In this document: positions 1 through 9,800 of the stretch, piece after piece
Layout: each line of letters opens with the position of its first letter
Numbering within the stretch: position 1 is the stretch's first letter
Source: Leptolyngbyaceae cyanobacterium SM1_3_5
GTDB taxonomy: Bacteria; Cyanobacteriota; Cyanobacteriia; Elainellales; Elainellaceae
Assembly: GCA_012031475.1 (NCBI GenBank)
Contig: JAAUTJ010000002.1
Location: 1-34,819 of the forward strand
DNA length: 34,819 bases
Direction: 5' to 3'
Made by a program: the position numbers and the translations under genes
Notes under the pieces: model-generated
What the model was told of the DNA's origin: nothing
The model's input: the letters and a program-made list of their open reading frames with translations, nothing else
Databases searched by the model: none

Positions 1-114
1 AATCGAGCGTGATGAAATCCTCCAGCGCTATCGCCACCGCATTGCTCAGGCGATCGCAGTAAGCTCAAGCGCGATGAAAAAGCGGCCCTAGTCATCCTGC
101 TCGTCGATCGCCTC

Positions 115-2100
115 ATGGAGATGAATCAGCAGGGCACTGACACCGAGGAGGCGATCGCAGCCCTGTGCTGTGCGGAAGTGGATTTGCTCAAGGAAGGCTA
201 CCCCACCAAATCGCTCGACGGGGAATATCTGCCCAACTACACCCGTGCCGTCGCTGAGGCCATTCATGACGGACGCATCACATTGACCGAGCAAAACAGT
301 TTTGAAAAGCACTGGCGCAAGCGCAATGCACCCGAAGTGTCCGGACAGACTCGGACTCACTACGCGATCGAATATCTCAAGCTCGATGCCAGCACCTACG
401 CCGAACATCGGGCACAGACGAACGCCCACAACAACGATCGCCAGGACAACCCCGCCGATGTCGAACTCGATCCCTATCTCGATCGCGTTGAGCAGTTGGC
501 GCAATCCCAATCCCCGGAAGAGATGGCGATCGCCGTTGCTGCAATCACTGGCCGCCGTCATGTCGAAGTCGTCACGCAAGGCCGCTTCTCTCTCAGTGCC
601 ACGCAGCACCGCTACTTGCTGCATTTCGAGGGGCAGGCCAAGAAGCGCGATGACCAATCCCATGAGGGGTTTGATATCCTGACGCTGATTCCCGCTGCTG
701 AGGCGTTGGCGCTCATCGATCGCTTTCGAGCACATCCCGCTGTCGTGCCGCTGCTGGGGCAAGATGATGAACACCCAGACTTGCAAGCCTTCCATGCCCG
801 TGTGAATCGTCGGGTCGAGAAGGTGTTTGGGCAGTCGGGTTTAGTGCCTGTGTTGCATGGCTTCAAGACGGTGAGTATTCATCGGCTCCGGGCACTGTGG
901 GGAGCGATCGCCTTCCACTTCTTTGCTCCAGGACAGAAGAATCCCCAACGCTTCCTCCAGCACTATTTGGGGCACGTTTCCGATACGGTGCAGTCGGCGG
1001 CGAATGCGCCTGTGACGGGGCACTATTTCCACTACCGGTTGTGGCGTGAGGGGCGAGAATTGACCGCGAAGGGCGTGAAGCTGGCCGCTGCCGGAGTGCT
1101 GCCGGAAGATGCGATCGATCCATCAACCGCAGAATTTGCCGTGCCAGAAGCAGCAGCAGAGGCAACAGCGCCCGCGATCGATCTAACACCCGACACCGTT
1201 GGCGCAAGCACCGCTCAACCCCCAACCCCTAACCCCCAACCCTTGACCCCAACATCCAGTACCAAGCCAGCCCACCGCATCGTCAGACCCATTCCCGTCG
1301 ATCTCAATCGCCTCAAAACTGCCGCCGCCAAGTTCGAGATCGAAATCCGCAAGTCCAAAGGCTACGGCTACGAAATGGCACTCGATCAACTGCTGATCGC
1401 GCTCACCAGTGAAGCACTACAACCGGAGCCGGAGCCGACCATCACTCAGGCGCTCAACGCTCAAGCCAAAACACTTGAATTCCTCACCCAAGAAATTGCA
1501 TCACTTAGATCGCAACTGCAACAGGTTAGCCAGGAACGTGACCAGGCGATCGAACAAGTGCAGGCAATCAACCAGCAGCAAGCGGATCTTGCCGCTCTCC
1601 AAGCTGAAAATCATCGCCTCAAATCTGCCCACACCAGTCTGATGACCGCGTACCATCAACTCCTTGCCAGTGGTGGGAAGCACTCGATCGCGCAGCTTGG
1701 CGCAGACGCGCAGCGGCAAGCGATCGAAGTGCCGACGGACAGCACGACACCCCCAGCAGGTCAGTTGGAGCCGTCATCCCCACGCGCCAAGACTACCCAC
1801 AAGCGCGTCTCTGCCGCTGCTGATGGGGGCGCGATTGCCCGTGCCTTACGCCTATTTCGAGCGGTCCAAGATTGGAATGACCAGCATCCCCAAGCTACGT
1901 TTGCCATCACTGCCAGTCTGCTTAAGCGCGATTTTGGCATTCACGATCGAGCGGTGGAGGCGTTCTTTGACCAATATCAGCAGGAGGTAGACGACTATCA
2001 CCTGTCGATCGGCGTGTCCAATGCCAGAAGCCATAATCGGCAGAACGGCAGAGACACAGAGCAGTTGAAACAGTTCATGCAAGCACGAGTAGAAGGGTAG
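115..2100 (+). CDS. Telomere resolvase (protelomerase)-like tyrosine recombinase with C-terminal coiled-coil and putative DNA-binding extension
   Basis: Core motifs in tyrosine-recombinase order: AAITGRRHVEVVTQGRF (Arg), LLHFEGQAKKRD (Lys), HRLRALWGAIAFHFFAPGQ (HxxR-like), FLQHYLGH (His), GHYFHYRLW (candidate Tyr). The TGRR-xEVxTQxxF...F-GQAK and FAP...LGH patterns match my recollection of TelA-type resolvases rather than XerC/D. The C-terminal part has a Gln-rich coiled coil followed by a basic domain. Confidence 0.75.
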   Translation: MEMNQQGTDTEEAIAALCCAEVDLLKEGYPTKSLDGEYLPNYTRAVAEAIHDGRITLTEQNSFEKHWRKRNAPEVSGQTRTHYAIEYLKLDASTYAEHRAQTNAHNNDRQDNPADVELDPYLDRVEQLAQSQSPEEMAIAVAAITGRRHVEVVTQGRFSLSATQHRYLLHFEGQAKKRDDQSHEGFDILTLIPAAEALALIDRFRAHPAVVPLLGQDDEHPDLQAFHARVNRRVEKVFGQSGLVPVLHGFKTVSIHRLRALWGAIAFHFFAPGQKNPQRFLQHYLGHVSDTVQSAANAPVTGHYFHYRLWREGRELTAKGVKLAAAGVLPEDAIDPSTAEFAVPEAAAEATAPAIDLTPDTVGASTAQPPTPNPQPLTPTSSTKPAHRIVRPIPVDLNRLKTAAAKFEIEIRKSKGYGYEMALDQLLIALTSEALQPEPEPTITQALNAQAKTLEFLTQEIASLRSQLQQVSQERDQAIEQVQAINQQQADLAALQAENHRLKSAHTSLMTAYHQLLASGGKHSIAQLGADAQRQAIEVPTDSTTPPAGQLEPSSPRAKTTHKRVSAAADGGAIARALRLFRAVQDWNDQHPQATFAITASLLKRDFGIHDRAVEAFFDQYQQEVDDYHLSIGVSNARSHNRQNGRDTEQLKQFMQARVEG

Positions 2101-2469
2101 CAACAAGACGCGACAGGCAGGGGCACGATCGACAAGCAACCTCGATCGCGACATCAAGCATGGAACACCTTGCAAAGAAACAGACGACATCGATCGCGGA
2201 ACGCGGCAACATTGGCATACTACAACACTCAAATGCTCACTGAATCTTGCTTTCAGCCTCCTCCGTCATGCGACGTCGATCGCGAAACCGACCACAGAAA
2301 GCCCGGAATTCGACAGCAGGAAAACTGGCATGAGGTCAAGTTTCCTTGAGGAGCGATCCGCACTTGGCAGGGGCGATCGGACGGGGGCAGATGATTCACT
2401 TTGCGATCGGGCCGTCCTCGCCACTAGCCGCACCGCGATCGACCGCCTCCATCCGCATCCCGCACTGCT

Positions 2470-2742
2470 GCGACAAATAATTTGAGATTCACCCCAATGA
2501 CTCTACACCCACTCGATCCTGCTTCCATTCACCCTTGAGACCCTTTCTCCACTCTTAAGCGATCGCAAATCACGAAATTTAATGTGAGACACCTCAGCCA
2601 AAAATTTACGACAAATAATTTGATACGACATTCATCACTCAATCAAGCTGTACTACTCAACACTCAAACTCAAGCACAGCAATAGTTTCAGCTTTTGAAG
2701 TGCGAAATTTAATTTGAGACGAAACGAAAAAGAATTTGATAC
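2470..2742 (+). repeat. Five direct repeats of a 19-bp motif, consensus RCGAMAWWTAATTTGAKAC
   Basis: 2470 GCGACAAATAATTTGAGAT; 2572 ACGAAATTTAATGTGAGAC; 2608 ACGACAAATAATTTGATAC; 2702 GCGAAATTTAATTTGAGAC; 2724 ACGAAAAAGAATTTGATAC. All on the same strand in non-coding DNA. Confidence 0.85.
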
Positions 2743-2864
2743 TCGACAACTATGAACGATTGCCCGCTTCCTCTGAAGCCTTCATTCACATTGCGATGAT
2801 TCGGCTGATGCTCCGCAGGCTAGCCTAAGCTTTTTTGACCTTCTCCGTATTTCCAAATATCCTC

Positions 2865-3863
2865 TTAGGTGCTGATTTCTTCAGACAAATAAGCTTTGAG
2901 GATCTCTAGATCTTCTTCTCTAACCAAATTTGGATTATTACTCAAAAACTGTTGGATGAGGGTTGAATCTCTCCACTCATGCTGCAAGCATTGAAAGTAT
3001 TTAGCTGCAATACCCTCACTGACATTGTGGCACTCTAAAACAGGCAAGCGAATAGAGGAACTCTTACTTATTGTAGGTATGAAAAAACTCTTGGCCGATG
3101 TATTTTTCGGATCGGAAATATAACATTGCATACGTGGAAAGTTATTAGTGATTCGAGCACAAATCCTTTCAGATCTGAAGTTTTCAGCCCCTTCGTCTCG
3201 CCAAGCTTTCATAAGCTCTAGAGTTTTCGTTAATGTTAGTGAACACCTTGTAGACACTTCATTAACAGATAAATTAAGTTCTCTAGCTAAGATGTCAAGG
3301 TGATTGTTTTCAGGAATCAGAAAGAGAATATTCATCTTTACACCTTTGCTAAGTGCTTCAACAAAAAGATCTTTTCCCACATCAAGAGAGCGATCTAAAG
3401 AAGCACCAAAAAACCATATTTCTTCTGAAGCTGAACTCAATAAGCCTTCGACAATACTTTCGGGCGCAAGCGATAAATGACCTTTAAAGTTCTCAGTTTG
3501 ACTAGCCCTATTTTTTGAGGATAATCTCCGATCTACCAGACGTGGTTTCTGCTCTGGCGAAAACCTTCTAAGCCATACCTGAAATTTCTTATAATAGAGG
3601 ACTTGGCATAGACCTTCAAGCGTCGATTCTCGAAAAGTATATGTCTGTGAACACAGAAATTTCCGAACTGCTTCATTGCTGATTGGCTTAATACCTTTTG
3701 CCTTTTCTTCCCAATCCCTCTTAAATAAAGCCTGAAGAATTGTATTTTTTGACACATATTTCTCACGAAAATCATCTTTTAGCTGCCAATAAGTCTTTTC
3801 GGGAAGAATATAAAGTGGATCTGGAGGGGACTTCGATTCCTCTTTCAAATTTATATTGCTCAT
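2865..3863 (-). CDS. HTH-like N-terminus + PLD/DUF5919-like domain protein (uncharacterised)
   Basis: 332-aa ORF. The N-terminus resembles an HTH (ISNEAVRKFLCSQTYTFRESTLEGLCQVL). The middle EEIWFFGASLDRSLDVGKDLFVEALSKGVKMNILFLIP resembles the strand/helix pattern of PLD-like effector domains seen with XRE regulators. Confidence 0.55.
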   Translation of the reverse strand: MSNINLKEESKSPPDPLYILPEKTYWQLKDDFREKYVSKNTILQALFKRDWEEKAKGIKPISNEAVRKFLCSQTYTFRESTLEGLCQVLYYKKFQVWLRRFSPEQKPRLVDRRLSSKNRASQTENFKGHLSLAPESIVEGLLSSASEEIWFFGASLDRSLDVGKDLFVEALSKGVKMNILFLIPENNHLDILARELNLSVNEVSTRCSLTLTKTLELMKAWRDEGAENFRSERICARITNNFPRMQCYISDPKNTSAKSFFIPTISKSSSIRLPVLECHNVSEGIAAKYFQCLQHEWRDSTLIQQFLSNNPNLVREEDLEILKAYLSEEIST

Positions 3864-4502
3864 GCCAAGTTGGGGATGCAGTAGTTGTAGTTTTAGCTTC
3901 TACCAACATCGAACTCAATAAAATGACCGGATTCAGCCTCTTTATCCAGTCTTCACTGAATAATGATTAAAAATTAAAGTAACGAGTAAAAATAGACCAA
4001 CTTGGCTTAGTTGTTTATCTTATGTTCATAAACTAAATCGCTGCGTTAGAATCCGCTCATCGACTCAAGCCTCATAGAAGGAGCTTTAGAAAGGTTTCAA
4101 AATCACGAGATTGTCAGATACTCCTAGCATGTTTTGCTCAGATGTTCTCCTGTTCCTTTTCTCTAGTTATAGGCTCGTCGATTTCTGATTGAGTTGGCAG
4201 TTACGCAGATTGCTTTTCCTGGTTCAGTTACAAAGTCATTCATCTCTGTTGTTTTCATAGCAGCATAAAGCCATTTCCCTTTAGAAAGGCTCTGTAGAAC
4301 AGATGGAAAAGGACGTAACATACCCTGCTTTTGTTTAACCAAATTCTTGTTCAACATTCAATATGACGTTGCCGCAAAAATTGTGCATGGCAGCAAGCAA
4401 GAGATGTTGTTGGTTTCAAAGTCTTGTTTTTATCAAATGCACCCCTTCAATCAATAGGGCACGTCTTTTGGCGTCAACCTTCAAGTACAACAAAGGTATC
4501 TT

Positions 4503-6310
4503 ATGGAACCCTTCGTTTTAAGTCCGTTGTACGGAACACCACAGCCTTTTTCTGTTGGATTGCCAGACGCAAACGTGCCGAATTTAGCGGCTCGATCTTC
4601 TGTATTAGAGTTTGGAGCCTACCGGAGCCAACAGGCGCTAACCACAATGATTCCAATCGCCTCAAGGGGCATGGAGCCGCTGCAAAACGTTCAAACCGGC
4701 ACTTCTCAAAATGACTTCATGAGGGGGCGAGAAGGGAATGATAAACTTCTTGGCTTGCGCGGTGATGACAGGCTTATCGGCGGCGCGGGCGATGATGCTC
4801 TTCTTGGTGGAGCAGGCAACGACATTCTTCAGGGTGATAGAGGTAACGACACGCTACAAGGAGGGACAGGAAATGATGTCCTTGCCGGTGGGTTAGGAAA
4901 AGACAGGCTAGTCGGTGGCCGAGGACAGGATCAGTTTGTAACGTCAAAGAGTCAGCAAGCTGCGACATTGGCGGATGCTGATGAAGTTATCGATTTTCAG
5001 AAGGGAGCCGACCATATCCAATTAAGGGGAAATACGCCCTAGAAGCTGCGAGTTGAGGACGGCAATGGGGAAACGGTTATTTCCAATGCGGAAACAGGAA
5101 AGGTCTTGTTACGGCTTAAAGGGATAGCTCCTCAATCTCTGGACACAACAGATTTTATTGCCGATACACCCCTAACGCTTATTAGCACGCCACCAACTCC
5201 CGTACCACCAACTCCCGTACCACCCATACCCGTACCACCAACTCCCGTACCACCAACTCCCGTACCACCCATACCCGAACTGACTCGGTGGGAGCAAAAC
5301 ATGCTGATTTATGGGCGGTACTGGGGTGAAAGGCTCAAGGAATTGCCAAGTGACCTGCTTACACTCGAAACACGAAAAAATCAACCAAAACTTGCTGAGA
5401 CCTACTATGATGCCCAGCGGGTTTACTTTCAGATAGCTGATTACACCAAAAATCCTCTCTGGAACGCTTATGCGGCGGAAGCAGAAAAAGCTTATCGGGA
5501 TGACTATGTTTTAGAGTACGAGGTCGCGCGACCGGATTTTGGAATTTTACTCAAGGACTTCTCCAGGACTATCTTAGAACCGGAGACCAAACATCTAGGC
5601 AGGCTGTGATTTCGCTTTCCCAGAATGCCGCTTTTGCCCGCGATGGAACACCCCTTGCAGATGACCCAACAACACCAATAGATTTAGAAGGAACAGAGAG
5701 CCTGCACCGCAGCCGTGAGACGGCTTACGCAATCATGAGTTATCTGGATGCGGAGGAGGCGGGGGAACCGCGCCGCGACCGCCTAGCAATGCTTGTTAAT
5801 CAAGCTCTAGGGCACATCCCTCAATGGCTTGGTGAAGTTCCGCCTATTCTCACTGGTTACAATCCTAAGATGCCATCTGATTCGGAATTCTATGTGCGCC
5901 CGTACATGATGGGACTAACGGCTGAGGCACTGATCCAATTCCATCAAAAAACCGGAGATAGCCGGATTCTTCCTGCTTTAACCAAAATGGCGGATTGGCT
6001 TTGGGAGAAGTTATGGAACTCTGACAAAGAAGCATTCCAATACACCGACCGCGATACCCAACACGAAGCAGGTGACGATACTAAGGCCTCTGCCGATTTG
6101 AATATGTTGATCGCGCCGCTTTACGCCTACCTCCACTACCAAACGGGAGAGGATAGGTTTTTACAAAGGGGCGATCAGATTTTTGCCGGAGGCGTCAAGG
6201 GCGCAGGCTTAGGCACATTTACGACAGCGAAACAATTCATGCAAAATTATCGCACAAGCTTCCAATATGTGGCTTGGCGACAAATGCAACCGCTTGTAAC
6301 TGGCGTTTAA
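4503..6310 (+). pseudogene. Disrupted gene: RTX (haemolysin-type Ca2+-binding) repeats - Pro-rich linker - alpha/alpha-barrel (glycan lyase/hydrolase-like) domain
   Basis: 4503-5042 encodes GGAGDDALLGGAGNDILQGDRGNDTLQGGTGNDVLAGGLGKDRLVGGRGQD nonapeptides. The same frame continues past TAG (5040-5042) as KLRVEDGNGETVISNAETGKVLLRLKGIAP. After about 5520 homology-like sequence moves to another frame (GRATGFWNFTQGLLQDYLRTGDQTSRQAVISLSQ...), which is ORF 5606-6310. Confidence 0.7.
5190..5277 (+). repeat. 15-bp tandem repeat encoding PTPVP/PIPVP
   Basis: Repeated ccaactcccgtacca / cccatacccgtacca units giving PPTPVPPTPVPPIPVPPTPVPPTPVPPIP. Confidence 0.85.
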
Positions 6311-6870
6311 ACTAAGCGGAAATAAGCCCAGCCCGTGTTTCTGTGCTGAGCAAGGGTTGGAGGAGGGGATGCTAACCGTTCAAGCAGAGGGTTGAGTTTG
6401 CTTTTTGCGTTTCGAGTACCGCTTTTTAACAATGGGTATCAAACGACAGCGATGTAGGCGGGTTGGCGTCAGCCAGGAATCCTGCTCAGCCCACCGATCA
6501 TCGTTGTCGTGACAGTAATGATCGAAGCCGAAAGCTATCAGCAGCGGGAAGTCTATTCGCTAAAAGTGGAACTCATCAAGCCGCCGACCGTAACAGCTTG
6601 GCACAGCCGCTCAGCAGCAAGCGATCGCATCACGCCGGAAGCGATATCAGAAACAGGGGGGGTCATCATGCCGATCGCTCGACTAGGGCACAATCAAACT
6701 GAACACCATTGCACTCCGATTGCAGGAGGATAGCACTGGGACTTTTTCATGCGCCAGAGTTCACCGGGACAGGCTTAGATACTGCGATCGAGGTAAGACA
6801 GAAATTCTTGCCAGGGCAAAGCTGAGGGTGTGGCTTGCAGCCTTCCCCGATCGTGACGATCGCTCGCTGC

Positions 6871-9800
6871 TCAGGCGCTACTGCGGATGAGTTGGCCGGA
6901 ATCAAACAGATAATTCATCCACTGATTCACACGCTGACGCTGCTCTCTCATGAGTTTTTTAAGCGCGGCCTTCCAGATCGATCGCGTCATGCCTTGAATC
7001 TGTCGAACTTCTTTAAGCTTTTCAGGTGATTCAGCGCACTCCAGCAGCACTGCGATCGTTTCGATGTCGTCTGGACTCTCTTCGAGTTGGCTAGAAGCAT
7101 TGACAGGCAAAGATTGTGTCTCGATCTCACTCACCGGGCACTCAGAGGCGATTGGCGAAGCAGTCTCGATGGAGGCAGAATTGGGCTGAGCGAGCGAGTC
7201 AAGCGTCTCTGAGGGCGATTCTGCAAGGGTTATAGCGGTATCTAGAACTGCTGACACTACCCCCTCACTGGCTATAGATCCAATAGGCTCTGCTGTCAGC
7301 GCTGCGCGGTCGCACAAACGCGAACACTCGCCCGCTGGCTGAGCCTCAATCAGATCGACGTACTTTTGATTCCATGCCTGCATCACCGCCAGCCGATCGA
7401 TGCAGTGGAAGCCTTTGACTCGATAGAAGCGAGTTTCGCCATCTCCTCTGACTTGTCCCTGGTTCAGACCGATTTTGATAAGCAGTCGCCGCAGAAATGA
7501 AATGGGATCAGTCGCCTCACTCACATTCAAATTAAATAGCCGTTGGAGCCGCCAGCGTCTTTGTCGCATGAACACCATCACCGCAATCACCTGTGAATGC
7601 TCGTTGTGATATTCAGGTTTGTTGAGCAACTCCAAAATGCCACACTCGCGAATAAATCCCACCTGCTCTAGCTTCAGATGCAAGTCGGGCAGAAAAACAT
7701 CGCCGTGCTGCCACTTGTAGCCGTTCGATTTCCACTGCTTCGCATCTTGCAGCTTGGCAATTTCAGGATGCTCGATCAGCCAGTAGAGATTTTGAGCGTT
7801 GAGCCAATACCGATCGTTCACCTTGCGCTCAAAAACGAACTCAGGAGTGAGTGTCACCCCTGGTAGGAAGTCTTGGAGCAAAACTCCTTCGGCCTGAAGT
7901 CGCTGCTCTGTTGTCGTGCTTGAATCGCCCTGAATCGATCGCGCTTCTTCGACGCTCATCTGTGAGTGTGTGCCCTCACTGAGCCGCTCTGCTCGCTCAA
8001 AGCGATCTTTCTCCTTTTGCCCCTTGATGGCATCCCCAAACCAGTTGCTCGTCCCCTCCCAGTCGCGAATCTCGCAATTTTCCATCTCGATCAACTCTTG
8101 GCGAAGCTGAACGCCACACTGCGGCTTGGCAAAGTTGGATCGCGCTTGGATATTGGCAAGCAACTCGAAGTGAGCATTGTTCCAGTTGCCATCCTGCCAA
8201 AGTGAATGGAGGCGTTGCAGGAAGATTTCGATATCCCCATCCGACTCCGCTTTCGCCATTTCAATCGATAGGTCGAGAACCGATTGCGTTCCGCCCGCTT
8301 TGGCATTCTGCTCAATGGTGCGCTTGACCACATCCGGCAGGGGCGATCGACAACTGCCCATGTAGCTGTTGTTGCTGTTGGTTGCCCAAATGGTGAGCGG
8401 CAGGTTATGGCGTTCACGGGCAATCAGTTGGCGGAATTCGCATGGCTCAATCACGCCAAAGTAGAAGGCAAAGATGTGGGTGAACCATTCGGTTTCGATC
8501 GATACCCCTACCTCCATCGAGGGACTGTAGAGCAGGATCAATGGCCTGAGCCGCTCGATTTCTGCGTTGATGTGCTGGACGAATCGCTTGCCTGCTTCCT
8601 CTTCGGTTGTGGTCGAATCAATTCGCACGATGCGGCCTGCTAGTTGAGGAAACCGCTCCAGCAGTCGCTTCTGGATTGCGCTCAGTTCGGCTTGAGAGTC
8701 AGCCGGAATCAGAATTGGTTCTTCAATGCCCAGAAGTAGCATTCTCTCGATGTGTTCGTAAATCAGCAGTTCCACGCTGGCTTGATTGCCGCTGTAGTAG
8801 TCTACGGAACGCGACTGCCCTCTGTGGTGATTGACGATCGTGAAGGTCTTGGCGGTTTGGGGTGCAAGCTGGCGAATATAGTCAACCTCAACATTGGTCA
8901 AATCGGCATCGCACAAGATGACGAGGCCACCGTTGGCAATGATGCGTCGAATCAGTTCGGCCAACATCTTGAGGATCTGCGGCCTGCGTTTCTTGACGGT
9001 CGTGTTCGACGTTGCCAAATGCTTTAGCCCTAGCCGTACCTCGTCAAGAATCAACACATCCCAGTGCTGGTCAGCAATTTTCCAGAAGCTATCCCAGCAG
9101 CAGCTACCCGCTGGTTGCTGTCTTTGCGCTTCCTCGGTGCTGCCAAGTGCGTCGATCCAGCGCATCTCGAAGTTGGAACTGGAAAATTTCGCGCACTGCT
9201 CCAATCCCAGCACCACACGCGGCGTAATCGAGAGGACGCGCTTACCCTGCTCAACAAAGTGGGCGATCGCAGGCTTGAGCATGGCCTTAGACTTGCCTGA
9301 TCCCTTACGGGAAAGCAAGTTGACAATGCCTGTAAGGGGCAGCTTTTGCCACAGGTCAGGTGGCAGAAATTCACAGTCGAGTTCGAGATCGGGTGTGAGG
9401 GCAAGCGTGTTGAGGTAGCGCTGTGCCCGATCGACGCGCTGCTGATAGCTGGTCGGTGCGGCACTGGCATCAAGCCCCCCATGCTCGACGGCGATCGCGA
9501 CAAATTCAGCGAAATTGAGGTAGCGAATCTGGTCGAACTGTTCGGGCGGCAGTTCATCAATATCGCACTCTTCCTTGGAGATCTGCCCCCACCAGGCGAC
9601 ATCGACCTGGTAGCCCAGCTTGGTCAGGAATTCATACTGCGATCGCCAGCGTTGCATCACGGCCTTGTTTTTCACGTCGCCAGCATCCGGCGCAAATACC
9701 AGCCGCTTCAGCGTGGGGTGGCGATCGAATAGTTTAGTGAGCGTGTCTTGGGTCGTGTTGGGGGAACTGGCGAACCCGCCGTTAGTTGCGCCCAGGACAG

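Noticed and set aside
88-795. 235-aa minus-strand ORF opposite the resolvase
   Set aside because: Antisense to a clearly coding frame; composition is typical of a shadow ORF in GC-rich DNA.
6459-6473. Shared gggttggcgtcagc with about 33124
   Set aside because: Only ~14 bp; flanks unrelated; likely chance.
6313-6870. Small ORFs 6463-6702 and 6509-6733
   Set aside because: Low-complexity, overlapping frames, no convincing ribosome-binding site or family resemblance.
8894-9602. Several 80-180-aa ORFs on both strands inside rep
   Set aside because: All overlap the 1224-aa Rep frame, which has recognisable motifs; no independent support.
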